Shown in pieces: positions 21,510 through 29,883 of a stretch of DNA of 45,439 nucleotides. Location of the stretch: NCBI RefSeq assembly GCF_012034175.1, contig NZ_JAATEJ010000042.1:1-45439 (forward strand), in the 5' to 3' direction. Within the stretch, counting starts at the first letter, position 1, and the number at the start of each line of letters is the position of its first letter. The stretch comes from Actinacidiphila epipremni (lineage in GTDB: Bacteria; Actinomycetota; Actinomycetes; Streptomycetales; Streptomycetaceae). The translations under genes were made by a program, and so were the position numbers. Under the pieces are notes generated by a model. That model was not told the DNA's origin. It made no database searches and worked only from the letters and a program-made list of their open reading frames with translations.

Positions 21510-23300
21510 ATGGCTTCGGTCGCTTCCCTCTCCGCCTCGCTCCAGCAGCGTGTCTCGGCCGCCCTCGCGGCGGCCGTGCCGTCGGCCGTCGGCGCCGACC
21601 CGCTGCTGCGACGCAGCGACCGGGCCGACTTCCAGGCCAACGGGGTGCTGGGCCTGGCCAAGCGGGCCAAGACCAATCCGCAGGCGCTGGCCGCCCAGGT
21701 CGTCGAGGCGCTGCCGGCGCAGGGCCCCGGTGCGGACGGCGACGTGATCGCCGCCGTGGAGGTCTCGGGCCCCGGTTTCCTCAACATCACGGTGTCGGAC
21801 GCCGCCATCACCCGCAATGTCGCGGCCCGCGCCGCCGACGACCGGCTCGGCGTGCCCTTCACGGACAAGCCCGGCATCACCGTCGTGGACTACGCGCAGC
21901 CGAATGTGGCGAAGGAGATGCACGTCGGCCACCTGCGCTCGTCCGTGATCGGCGACGCGATCGTGCAGATCCTGGAGTTCGGCGGCGAGCAGGTCGTCCG
22001 CCGGCACCACATCGGCGACTGGGGCACCCAGTTCGGCATGCTCGTGCAGTATCTGATCGAGCACCCCCACGAGCTGGACCACAGCGAGCACGAGGCGAAC
22101 GCGGGCGAGGCGTCGATGTCCCGGCTCGACCGGCTGTACAAGGCGTCGGGCGCGCTGTTCCGGTCCGACGAGGCGTTCAAGGAGCGCTCGCGGCGCCGGG
22201 TGGTGGATCTCCAGGCGGGCGATCCGGAGACGGTCGCGCTGTGGCAGCGGTTCGTGGACGAGTCGAAGATCTACTTCGACTCCGTCTACCGCAAGCTGGA
22301 CATCGAGATCCGCGACGAGGACATCGTCGGCGAGTCCGGTTACAACGACATGCTGGCCGAGACGTGCGAGCTGCTGGAGAAGTCCGGCGTCGCGGTGGAG
22401 TCGCACGGCGCGCTGTGCGTGTTCTTCGACGACATCAAGGGCAAGGACGGCGAGCCGGTCCCGCTGATCGTCCGCAAGGCCGACGGCGGGTACGGCTATG
22501 CGGCCACCGACCTGTCCGCGATCCGCAACCGGACGGGCGTGCTGCACGCCGACACGCTGCTCTACGTGGTGGACGTGCGGCAGTCGCTGCACTTCAAGAT
22601 GGTCTTCGAGACCGCCCGCAGGGCAGGCTGGCTCACCGACGGCGTCACCGCCCGGCATCTGCCGTTCGGCACGCTGCTCGGCAAGGACGGCAAGCCGTTC
22701 AAGACCCGGGCCGGCGAGAGCGTGAAGCTGGAGGACCTGCTGGACGAGGCGGTGCAGCGCGCGACCGCCGTCGTCCGGGAGAAGGGCGAGAAGATCGGCC
22801 TGACCGAGGCGGAGATCACCGCCAACGGCACGCAGGTCGGCATCGGCGCGGTCAAGTACGCCGACCTGTCCACGTCGCTGGGCCGGGACTACGTCTTCGA
22901 CCTGGACCGGATGGTGTCGCTCAACGGCGACACCAGCGTCTACATCCAGTACGCCTACGCCCGTACGCAGTCGATCTTCCGCAAGGCCGCGCAGGACCAG
23001 CGGGCCGCGGCGCACCCGGAGCTGGCGCTGGAGCCCGCCGAGCGCGCGCTGGGCCTGCATCTGGACGCGTTCGGCGACACCCTGGCCGAGGTCGCCAAGG
23101 TGTACGAGCCGCACCGCCTGGCGTCGTATCTCTACCAGCTGGCGTCGCTGTTCACGACGTTCTACGAGCAGTGCCCGGTGCTCACCGCCGAGGGCGGCCC
23201 GGCCCAGGTGGAGAACCGGCTGCTGCTGTGCGAGCTGACCGCCCGCACCCTGCGGCAGGGCCTGTCGCTGCTGGGCATCCGCACCCCCGACCGCCTCTGA
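21510..23300 (+). CDS. argS: Arginyl-tRNA synthetase
   Basis: The 596-residue protein has the class I ArgRS order: an N-terminal additional domain (residues 1-130), the HIGH-type motif in AQPNVAKEMHVGHLRSSVIGD, GDWGTQFG, the catalytic-domain motif GTLLGKDGKPFKTR and LNGDTSVYIQYAYARTQSI leading into the anticodon-binding DALR domain at the C-terminus, ending LLGIRTPDRL. Length is typical of actinobacterial enzymes. It aminoacylates tRNA-Arg in the cytoplasm. ATG 21510 lies 248 bp from the divergent lysS start. A perfect 12-bp stem follows the stop codon, so it is probably transcribed alone. Confidence 0.97.
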   Translation: MASVASLSASLQQRVSAALAAAVPSAVGADPLLRRSDRADFQANGVLGLAKRAKTNPQALAAQVVEALPAQGPGADGDVIAAVEVSGPGFLNITVSDAAITRNVAARAADDRLGVPFTDKPGITVVDYAQPNVAKEMHVGHLRSSVIGDAIVQILEFGGEQVVRRHHIGDWGTQFGMLVQYLIEHPHELDHSEHEANAGEASMSRLDRLYKASGALFRSDEAFKERSRRRVVDLQAGDPETVALWQRFVDESKIYFDSVYRKLDIEIRDEDIVGESGYNDMLAETCELLEKSGVAVESHGALCVFFDDIKGKDGEPVPLIVRKADGGYGYAATDLSAIRNRTGVLHADTLLYVVDVRQSLHFKMVFETARRAGWLTDGVTARHLPFGTLLGKDGKPFKTRAGESVKLEDLLDEAVQRATAVVREKGEKIGLTEAEITANGTQVGIGAVKYADLSTSLGRDYVFDLDRMVSLNGDTSVYIQYAYARTQSIFRKAAQDQRAAAHPELALEPAERALGLHLDAFGDTLAEVAKVYEPHRLASYLYQLASLFTTFYEQCPVLTAEGGPAQVENRLLLCELTARTLRQGLSLLGIRTPDRL

Positions 23301-23308
23301 GGCCCCGC

Positions 23309-23337
23309 CCCGCCCGCCGATCTGCTCGGCGGGCGGG
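23309..23337 (+). terminator. Hairpin terminator of argS
   Basis: CCCGCCCGCCGA (23309-23320) and TCGGCGGGCGGG (23326-23337) are perfect 12-bp arms around loop TCTGC, beginning 9 bp after the argS stop. Confidence 0.7.
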
Positions 23338-23398
23338 CCGCCGCCACCTGTGGTCCGATGGTGGGGTCAGGGCGGCACCGAGGGCAGGTGGACGGCAC

Positions 23399-24637
23399 GT
23401 GGCGGAAGCGGGCGGCGACGACCGGCGGATCGACTACCGGGCGGTCTACAAGCGGCTGCCCGCCGGCATCGCGCTGTTCACCCCGGACCTGCGCTACCTG
23501 GACGCCAACGACGCCTATCTGCAAGTGGCCGGCCACAGCCTCGACGACCTCGTCGGCCGCTACGTCTTCGACGTCTTCCCCGACAGCCCGCAGCGCGCCC
23601 ACACCGCCAACGGCCCGGTCAACCTCCTCGCCTCGCTGCGGCACGTCCTGCGCACCCGGGAGCGCGACTCGCTCGCCCTCCAGCGCTACGACGTCGAGAT
23701 GCCCGACCGCCCCGGCACGTTCCAGAAGCGCTACTGGAGCATCATCAACACCCCCGTCCTCGACGAGGACGGCGAGGTCGCCCTCATCGCCCACCGGGTC
23801 GAGGAGGTCACCGCCTTCATGAAGGCCCGCGGCAGCGGCCCGGCCGGCCACGGCAAGCTGGAGGCCGAGCTGTACATGCGGGCCCGCGAGCTCCAGGATA
23901 TCAACGCGCGGCTGCGCCGGGCCCACGCCCACGAGCGGGAGGTCGCCCTCACCCTGCAGTCCGCGCTGCTGCCCGCGCCCCACCCGGTCGGCCACCGCTC
24001 CGCGGTCCGCTACCACCCCGCGGTCGGCGCGCTCAATGTGTGCGGCGACTGGTACGACCTGGTGGACCTGCCCGGCGACCGCACCGCCGTGGCCGTCGGC
24101 GACGTCGTCGGCCACGGCCTGACCGCCGCGTGCGTCATGGGCCAGCTCAGAAGCGCCCTGAGCGCCGCCGCCCGGGTCACCGAGGGCCCCGCGCAGGCGC
24201 TGGACGCGCTGGGCCTGTACGCCAGGTCGGTGGCCGGCGCGCAGTCCACGACCGTCGTCAACGCCGTCATCGACTGGGGCGCCCGCACCCTCGCGTACAG
24301 CAACGCCGGCCACCCGCCGGCCGCCCTGATGCACCCGGACGGCACCGTCGACTTCCTCGACCGGGCCACCGACCCGCCGCTGGGCGCCCGGCCCTTCCAC
24401 CAGCCGCGCCCGCAGGCCGGCGTCGGCTTCGAGACCGGCGCGACGCTCGTGCTCTACACCGACGGGCTCATCGAGCGCCGCCACGAGGACATCGACGTCG
24501 GCCTCGCCCGCCTGGCCGCCTCCCTGACCCGCCACAACGGCGCCGACCCCGAACGCCTGGCCGACGCGCTCCTGGCCGAACTCCTCCCGCCCGGCGGTGC
24601 GACGGACGACACCGCCCTGGTGATCCTGCGCCTGTGA
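23399..24637 (+). CDS. PAS domain-containing PP2C/SpoIIE-type protein phosphatase
   Basis: A 412-residue protein. Residues of about 12-145 form a PAS sensor (YKRLPAGIALFTPDLRYLDANDAYLQVAG ... EVALIAHRVEEVT), then a helical linker (about 155-195) and a SpoIIE/PP2C phosphatase domain (about 195-410). Metal-binding Asp residues sit in GDWYDLVDL, VGDVVGHGL, LYTDGLIERR and ATDDTALVIL, so it is probably catalytically active. Such proteins dephosphorylate anti-sigma factor antagonists and are numerous in streptomycetes; they are cytoplasmic when, as here, no membrane helix is present. The start is GTG 23399; AGGGCAGG lies upstream. No anti-sigma or antagonist gene is adjacent, so its partner is unknown; BldN at 35.7 kb is an ECF-type sigma factor and not an expected target. 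Confidence 0.9.
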   Translation: MAEAGGDDRRIDYRAVYKRLPAGIALFTPDLRYLDANDAYLQVAGHSLDDLVGRYVFDVFPDSPQRAHTANGPVNLLASLRHVLRTRERDSLALQRYDVEMPDRPGTFQKRYWSIINTPVLDEDGEVALIAHRVEEVTAFMKARGSGPAGHGKLEAELYMRARELQDINARLRRAHAHEREVALTLQSALLPAPHPVGHRSAVRYHPAVGALNVCGDWYDLVDLPGDRTAVAVGDVVGHGLTAACVMGQLRSALSAAARVTEGPAQALDALGLYARSVAGAQSTTVVNAVIDWGARTLAYSNAGHPPAALMHPDGTVDFLDRATDPPLGARPFHQPRPQAGVGFETGATLVLYTDGLIERRHEDIDVGLARLAASLTRHNGADPERLADALLAELLPPGGATDDTALVILRL

Positions 24638-24804
24638 CCCCACCGCCCCGCGGCCCGTATTCGACGTCAGATGCCAAAGCAGGCACACAGGTTCCGTTCT
24701 GCCAGGGACGTTCACGGCATGTTCACCGGATGCCCCCCTGCGCTCGGTAACTTCGCGCGGGTTGGGGGGCCGACGACGAGCCGAGCGGACGGCAGGAACC
24801 CCAC

Positions 24805-25971
24805 ATGGCGCTCCCCGCGGACAACGACCTGACGACGTCCTCCCAGGTCACGCTCCCCACGCCCATCCCGCAGCCCACCGCCGGGCAGCGCCCCACCGCT
24901 CCCCCGGCACGGCACCCCGGCAGACGGCGGCTCTACGTCCTCGACGGGCTGCGGCTGCTGGCCGCGCTCATGGTGGTCCTCTACCACTACGTCAGCTACG
25001 ACACGGCGAAGGAATGGGGCGTCGACAGCAACGCCGTACGGCAGTCCCTCCCGCACCGCTTCGCCGTATACGGCTGGCTCGGGGTGTATCTGTTCTTCCT
25101 CATCAGCGGCTTCGTGATCTGCATGTCGTGCTGGAACCGCACACCGCGGCAGTTCATCGTGTCGCGCTTCGTCCGCCTGTACCCGGCGTACTGGTTCGCG
25201 ATCGTCGTGACGACGGCCCTGGTGGTGCTGACCCCGGGGCACTCGGCGCTGCGCGTCAGCGACGTGCTGACCAACGCGACGATGATGCAGGGCGGCCTGG
25301 GCGTCCCGAACCTCGACGGCGTGTACTGGACGCTGTGGGCGGAGCTGCGCTTCTACATGCTCTTCGCGGTCGTCGTGGTGCTCGGCGTGAACTACCGCCG
25401 GGTGGTGGCCTTCTGCGTCGTGTGGATGGCCGCCGCCGTCCTCGCCGAACGCGCGCACAACACGCTGCTGACCATCGTCGTCGAGCCCGACTACGCGCCC
25501 TTCTTCATCGGCGGCATCGGCATCTACCTGATGTACCGCTTCGGGCCGCGCCCCGAGCTGTGGCTGCTGATCGTGGCGAGCTGGCTCCAGGGCCAGTTCC
25601 AGCTGGTCACGCTGGTGCAGGACGCCATGAGCCACACCGTCACCCCCGTCTCCTGGACGGTGTCGGTGGCCCTCGTCGCCGTCTTCTACGCGGTGCTCGT
25701 CGCGGTCGCCACCGGCAGGCTGGAGTTCCTCAACTGGCGCTGGCTGACGGTCGCGGGCACGCTCACCTACCCGCTCTACCTGATCCACGACGGCATCGGC
25801 CTGCAGGTCATCCGCCAGGCCCACGACCGGGTCCCGCCGCTCGTCCTGGTCACCGGCCTGGTCTGCGCCATGCTGGCGGCCTCCTACCTCGTCCACCGGC
25901 TGGTCGAGCAGCCGCTGGCACGCCGGCTCAAGGACTGGCTCACCCCGGCGGCGAAAGCGCCGGCCCGCTAG
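24805..25971 (+). CDS. Acyltransferase-3 family membrane protein
   Basis: The 388-residue protein opens, after a roughly 45-residue Pro/Thr-rich cytoplasmic stretch, with RRLYVLDGLRLLAALMVVLYHYVSY, the family signature (RxxxLDGLRxxAAL...H). About ten transmembrane helices follow, with GVYLFFLISGFVI and FVRLYPAYWFA as further typical blocks and TYPLYLIHD near the end. The catalytic His is in LYHY. Members O-acylate sugars, peptidoglycan, antibiotics or lipids at the membrane; the acceptor is not predictable. ATG 24805 has AGGAA at 24795-24799. It is a single gene with no glycan or biosynthetic genes alongside. Confidence 0.92.
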   Translation: MALPADNDLTTSSQVTLPTPIPQPTAGQRPTAPPARHPGRRRLYVLDGLRLLAALMVVLYHYVSYDTAKEWGVDSNAVRQSLPHRFAVYGWLGVYLFFLISGFVICMSCWNRTPRQFIVSRFVRLYPAYWFAIVVTTALVVLTPGHSALRVSDVLTNATMMQGGLGVPNLDGVYWTLWAELRFYMLFAVVVVLGVNYRRVVAFCVVWMAAAVLAERAHNTLLTIVVEPDYAPFFIGGIGIYLMYRFGPRPELWLLIVASWLQGQFQLVTLVQDAMSHTVTPVSWTVSVALVAVFYAVLVAVATGRLEFLNWRWLTVAGTLTYPLYLIHDGIGLQVIRQAHDRVPPLVLVTGLVCAMLAASYLVHRLVEQPLARRLKDWLTPAAKAPAR

Positions 25972-26020
25972 GCGGGCGGGGTGGCCCGGATGTCGGACCC
26001 TGCCCCTACAGTTCCGTTCC

Positions 26021-26881
26021 ATGGCGATGCTTCCCAACCCCCTCCCGGCCCTCGCGGACGACCCGACCGGCTCCGCTCTCGGCCTGCACCTGCCGCCCGG
26101 GCGTCTCGTGGCCGACACGGCGGACGGCCCGTGGCACGAACCGCTGCTGTGGATCGCCGAGGAGAAGGCGGAACTCGACGCGTGGGGGTCGCTGCTGCCG
26201 GCCCGGGCGGCGGGCCTGCACCCGGTGCTGATCGACCTCGCGCGCTTCGGGCTGCCGGAGTGGGATCTGGCCCCGGCGCGGATGTCCTACCCGGGCGACC
26301 ACGACGCCGAGGAGGTGCTGGCCGACTACTGGACCGGCGCGGCATGGCAGGACGACGCGGAGGACGACCTGGAGGGCGACCCGGAGGAGGACGAGCCCAC
26401 GCAGGCCCCCGCGGACGCGGACGAAGCCGCGGAGGAGGACGACGACGCCTGGCCCGGGCTCGCCCCCGCCGGCGTACCGGAGGCGGATGTGGACGAGCGG
26501 GCCGCCGAGACCGCCGAGGGCCTGGTCGCCACCCTCTTCGACGACGCGCACATCGCCCTGGTCCGGGCCCGCCGCAGCGCCGACATACCGGCCGCGATCG
26601 GCTGGAGCGGCCCGCTCAACCACGAGAACGACGTGGCGAAGCTGTCCGCGGTGCTGCGCTCTTGGGAGGACCGCTTCGGCATACGCGTCGTCGCCCTCGG
26701 CTTCGACACCCTCACGGTGTCCGTCGCCGCCCCGCCCCGTACGCCCGAGGAGGCCCTGGCGGTCGCCGCCGAGCACTACGCCTTCTGCCCGGACAACGTG
26801 GACCAGGGCTGCGGCTCGCTGGAGGAGTACGCGGCCGAGGAGGTGCTGGGCAGCCCGCAGTGGAGCTTCTGGTGGGACTGA
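26021..26881 (+). CDS. DUF4253 domain protein
   Basis: A 286-residue soluble protein. The N-terminal half (PNPLPALADDPTGSALGLHLPPGRLV ... HPVLIDL) and the C-terminal half (IPAAIGWSGPLNHENDVAKLSAVLRSWEDRFGIRVVALGFDTLTVSVAAPPRT ... EHYAFCPDNVDQG) match the DUF4253 family as I know it; the segment ending with PDNVDQG is the most diagnostic. An acidic region (about residues 108-148, rich in Asp/Glu) separates them and is probably disordered. No catalytic motif or export signal is visible and the function is unknown. It is convergent with hemB, from which it is separated by a hairpin. Confidence 0.85.
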   Translation: MAMLPNPLPALADDPTGSALGLHLPPGRLVADTADGPWHEPLLWIAEEKAELDAWGSLLPARAAGLHPVLIDLARFGLPEWDLAPARMSYPGDHDAEEVLADYWTGAAWQDDAEDDLEGDPEEDEPTQAPADADEAAEEDDDAWPGLAPAGVPEADVDERAAETAEGLVATLFDDAHIALVRARRSADIPAAIGWSGPLNHENDVAKLSAVLRSWEDRFGIRVVALGFDTLTVSVAAPPRTPEEALAVAAEHYAFCPDNVDQGCGSLEEYAAEEVLGSPQWSFWWD

Positions 26882-26901
26882 GCCCGGGCAGCCGGGCCTC
26901 A
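26879..26901. terminator. Hairpin between DUF4253 gene and hemB
   Basis: TGAGCCCGG (26879-26887, including the stop codon) pairs with CCGGGCCTCA (26892-26901) apart from one bulged base; the loop is GCAG. The genes converge here, so it may serve both. Confidence 0.5.
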
Positions 26902-26942
26902 AAGCCGAGCCCGAGCCCCGGTCCGGGCCCGCGACCGCACGC

Positions 26943-27926
26943 TCAGAGGCGCTGCGCGACCTCGGTCGCCCAGTACGTCAGGATCATGTTCGCGCCCGCC
27001 CGCCGGATCGAGGTGAGCGTCTCGGTGATCGCCCGGTCCCGGTCGATCCAGCCGTTGGCCGCCGCCGCCTCGACCATCGCGTACTCGCCGGAGATCTGGT
27101 ACGCGGCCACCGGCACGTCCACCGCCGCGGCGACCTTGGTCAGCACGTCCAGGTACGGCAGCGCGGGCTTGACCATGACCATGTCCGCGCCCTCGGCGAG
27201 GTCGAGGGCGAGCTCGCGCAGCGACTCCCGGGCGTTCGCCGGGTCCTGCTGGTAGGTCTTGCGGTCGCCCTGGAGCGAGGAGTTGACGGCCTCCCGGAAG
27301 GGCCCGTAGAAGGCGGAGGCGTATTTGACGGTGTAGGCGAGGATCGCCACGTCCTGCTTGCCGATCGCGTCGAGCGCGTCCCGCACCACGCCGACCTGGC
27401 CGTCCATCATGCCCGAGGGGCCGACGACATGGACGCCGGCGTCCGCCTGGACCTGCGCCATCTCGGCGTAGCGCTCCAGGGTGGCGTCGTTGTCGACCCG
27501 GCCCTCGGCGTCCAGGACGCCGCAGTGGCCGTGGTCGGTGAACTCGTCCAGGCACAGGTCGGACATGACGACCATGGCGTCGCCGACCTCGGAGACGACG
27601 TCCCGGATGGCCTGCTGGAGGATGCCGTCCGGGTCGGTGCCCGCGCTGCCGACGGCGTCCTTCACCTCGGGCACCCCGAAGAGCATGATGCCGCCGACGC
27701 CGGCCGCCGCCGCCTCCGCGGCGGCCTTGCGCAGGGTGTCGCGGGTGTGCTGGAAGACGCCGGGCATCGAGGAGATCGCCTGCGGCTCGCTGATGCCCTC
27801 GCGTACGAACGCGGGCAGGATCAGCTCGGCGGCGCTCAGCCGCGTCTCGGCGACCATCCGCCGTATCGCCGGGGTCGTCCGCAACCGCCGGGGCCGCGCC
27901 CCCGGGAATTCGCCGTAGCTCACCAT
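26943..27926 (-). CDS. hemB: Porphobilinogen synthase (delta-aminolevulinate dehydratase)
   Basis: A 327-residue HemB that condenses two 5-aminolevulinate molecules to porphobilinogen. The two active-site Lys are in AYTVKYASAFYGPFREA and MVMVKPALPYLD; SGEYAMVEAAA is also diagnostic. The metal loop reads SDLCLDEFTDHGHCG: the first and third Cys of the zinc site are present but the second is Asp, a mixed Cys/Asp site. The start is ATG 27926, or the overlapping GTG 27923, with GGAAGG close upstream. It is on the same strand as hemA-hemC-hemD but separated from hemD by about 260 bp containing repeats, so it is probably transcribed separately. Confidence 0.97.
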   Translation of the reverse strand: MVSYGEFPGARPRRLRTTPAIRRMVAETRLSAAELILPAFVREGISEPQAISSMPGVFQHTRDTLRKAAAEAAAAGVGGIMLFGVPEVKDAVGSAGTDPDGILQQAIRDVVSEVGDAMVVMSDLCLDEFTDHGHCGVLDAEGRVDNDATLERYAEMAQVQADAGVHVVGPSGMMDGQVGVVRDALDAIGKQDVAILAYTVKYASAFYGPFREAVNSSLQGDRKTYQQDPANARESLRELALDLAEGADMVMVKPALPYLDVLTKVAAAVDVPVAAYQISGEYAMVEAAAANGWIDRDRAITETLTSIRRAGANMILTYWATEVAQRL

Positions 27927-28097
27927 GCCTTCCACGGTACGCCCGCCCGCGGGGTGCTCTTCCCGACGCGCAGTCGGCGCCGCCGGGCCAGGGGTTACCG
28001 GCGGGACGCGGAGACCGCGCGACCGGCCGCGGCCGTGGCGCGGGTCGCCACCGCCCCACGAACGGGGACCTGTCCGGCCCGGGCCACCTGGTCGTCA

Positions 28098-28158
28098 GTG
28101 GCTGGTCGCGCAGTTCTCCCCCAGCGCTTCGTCTGGGGGTGCCCCCACGCGCCCCTGA
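28098..28158. repeat. Streptomyces intergenic repeat interrupted by a second hairpin repeat
   Basis: GTGGCTGGTCGCGCAGTTC (28098-28116) and CGCGCCCCTGA (28148-28158) look like the two halves of an intergenic repeat common in streptomycetes. They are separated by a 31-bp segment (28117-28147) with its own stem CCCCCAG (28118-28124)/CTGGGGG (28133-28139), resembling another widespread intergenic repeat. It lies in the 259-bp hemB-hemD gap. Identification is from memory of such repeats. Confidence 0.5.
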
Positions 28159-28167
28159 GACGCACCC

Positions 28168-28182
28168 CACCTCGCAGAGGTG
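28168..28182 (-). terminator. Hairpin downstream of hemD
   Basis: CACCTC (28168-28173) and GAGGTG (28177-28182) form a perfect stem with a 3-base loop, ending 4 bp beyond the hemD stop (28186). It may terminate the rex-hemACD transcript together with the repeat just beyond. Confidence 0.45.
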
Positions 28183-28185
28183 CGC

Positions 28186-29883
28186 TCAGACCCGCGCGCG
28201 CCGCCTGGCGCCCGGCCGGCGCTCGCTCGGCCTCGTCACCGGGTCCCCGGCGAGCGTCGCGGCCTCCCGGCGGGCCGTGCCGAAGTCGGCGAGGGCCTGG
28301 GCCAGGGCGTGCACGGACGGCTCGGGAGCCATCACGTCGACCCGCAGCCCGTGCTCCTCGGCCGTCTTGGCGGTCGCCGGGCCGATACACGCGATGACGG
28401 TCACGTTGTGCGGCTTGCCCGCGATGCCGACGAGGTTGCGCACCGTCGAGGACGACGTGAAGAGCACCGCGTCAAAACCGCCGCCCTTGATCGCCTCCCG
28501 GGTGTCGGCCGGCGGCGGGGAGGCCCGTACGGTCCGGTAGGCGGTCACGTCGTCGACCTCCCAGCCCAGATCGACCAGGCCGGCCACCAGCGTCTCGGTG
28601 GCGATGTCGGCGCGCGGCAGGAACACCCGGTCGATCGGGTCGAAGACCGGGTCGTACGGCGGCCAGTCCTCCAGCAGCCCGGCCGCGGACTGCTCGCCGC
28701 TGGGCACCAGGTCGGGCTTGACGCCGAACTCGACGAGCGCCCGCGAGGTCTGCTCGCCGACCGCGGCGACCTTTATCCCGGCGAAGGCCCGCGCGTCCAG
28801 CCCGTACTCCTCGAACTTCTCCCGTACCGCCTTGACGGCGTTGACGGAGGTGAAGGCGATCCACTCGTAGCGTCCGGTCACCAGCCCCTTGACGGCCCGC
28901 TCCATCTGCTGCGGGGTGCGCGGCGGCTCGACGGCGATGGTGGGCACCTCGTGCGGCACGGCGCCGTACGAGCGCAGCTGGTCGGAGAGCGAGGCGGCCT
29001 GCTCCTTGGTGCGCGGCACGAGCACCCGCCACCCGAACAGCGGCTTGGTCTCGAACCACGACAGGTGCTCGTGCTGGCCCGCGCGCTCACCGACCACGGC
29101 TATGGCCGCGATGGGGCCCTCGGGCGTGGGAAGCGCCTTGGTGGCCTTCAGCTCGGCGGCGATGGTCGCGAGCGTCGCGGTCCAGGTGCGCTGCCGGGTG
29201 GTGGTGCCGGCCACGGTGACCGACAGCGGGGTGTCGGGCCCCCGTCCGGCGCCGATCAGCTCGGCGGCGGCAGCCGCGACGGTCTGCAGCGTGGTGGAGA
29301 CCACCAGCGTCGCGTCGCTCGCGCCGACCTCGCCCCAGCAGCCCGCCGACGCGGTCGCGGCGTCCACGAAGCGCACCCCGCCGCTGAGCGGCACCCCGGC
29401 GTACGCGGGCACGCCGACCTCGGTGGCGATGCCGGGCACGACCTCGAAGGGGATGCCGGCCTGGGCGCACGCGAGCATCTCGGCGGCGGCGCAGGAGTCG
29501 AGGCCCGGATCGCCGGCGACCGCGCGGACGACCCGCTTGCCGGTGCGCGCGGACGTCATGACAAGCTGTGCAGCGGCATCGGCGACGGCGGTGGTGTCCA
29601 ACACCTCGCCGTCCGCGGCCGGTTCGGCTGTGTGCACGTCCGCGCGGGCGTGCGCGCGGACGACGTCGAGCACGTTCTTGTCGCCGACGAGCAGGTCGGC
29701 GAGGGCGAGCGCCTCGACGGCGCGCAGGGTCAGCAGCCCGGGGTCACCGGGCCCGGCACCGAGGAAGGTGACGTGACCGTTGGCGGTCCGCCCGGCGGGG
29801 CCGGGGCTTGCGGCGGTGCCGGGCGACAGGGCCGTGGCGGCGTCGGTCGCGGGGTTGGTCGTAGCGACGGCGGCGGGGTTCAA
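28186..29883 (-). CDS. hemD: Uroporphyrinogen-III synthase fused to SUMT-like methyltransferase domain
   Basis: A 565-residue fusion. Residues of about 36-275 resemble uroporphyrinogen-III methyltransferase (SUMT/CobA): HVTFLGAGPGDPGLLTLRAVEAL is the SAM-binding opening and PFEVVPGIATEVGVPAYAGVPL is also typical. Residues of about 290-545 are the HemD domain that cyclises hydroxymethylbilane to uroporphyrinogen III (GWRVLVPRTKEQA, WIAFTSVNAV, LFTSSSTVRNLV). In the usual GDPFVFGRG motif the methyltransferase domain has GDPGLDSCA (about 124-132), so its activity is uncertain. The start is TTG 29883, overlapping the hemC stop by four bases (TTGA), with GGGGGAG upstream, implying coupled translation. 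Confidence 0.93.
   Translation of the reverse strand: MNPAAVATTNPATDAATALSPGTAASPGPAGRTANGHVTFLGAGPGDPGLLTLRAVEALALADLLVGDKNVLDVVRAHARADVHTAEPAADGEVLDTTAVADAAAQLVMTSARTGKRVVRAVAGDPGLDSCAAAEMLACAQAGIPFEVVPGIATEVGVPAYAGVPLSGGVRFVDAATASAGCWGEVGASDATLVVSTTLQTVAAAAAELIGAGRGPDTPLSVTVAGTTTRQRTWTATLATIAAELKATKALPTPEGPIAAIAVVGERAGQHEHLSWFETKPLFGWRVLVPRTKEQAASLSDQLRSYGAVPHEVPTIAVEPPRTPQQMERAVKGLVTGRYEWIAFTSVNAVKAVREKFEEYGLDARAFAGIKVAAVGEQTSRALVEFGVKPDLVPSGEQSAAGLLEDWPPYDPVFDPIDRVFLPRADIATETLVAGLVDLGWEVDDVTAYRTVRASPPPADTREAIKGGGFDAVLFTSSSTVRNLVGIAGKPHNVTVIACIGPATAKTAEEHGLRVDVMAPEPSVHALAQALADFGTARREAATLAGDPVTRPSERRPGARRRARV

Noticed and set aside
23399..24637. PAS-PP2C phosphatase as a regulator of BldN
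   Set aside because: It lies 11 kb away with no linkage, and SpoIIE-type phosphatases act on STAS antagonists, not on ECF sigma factors.
28186..29883. Frameshift or split of hemD from a separate cobA gene
   Set aside because: The frame is continuous through both domains and such fusions are normal in actinobacteria.
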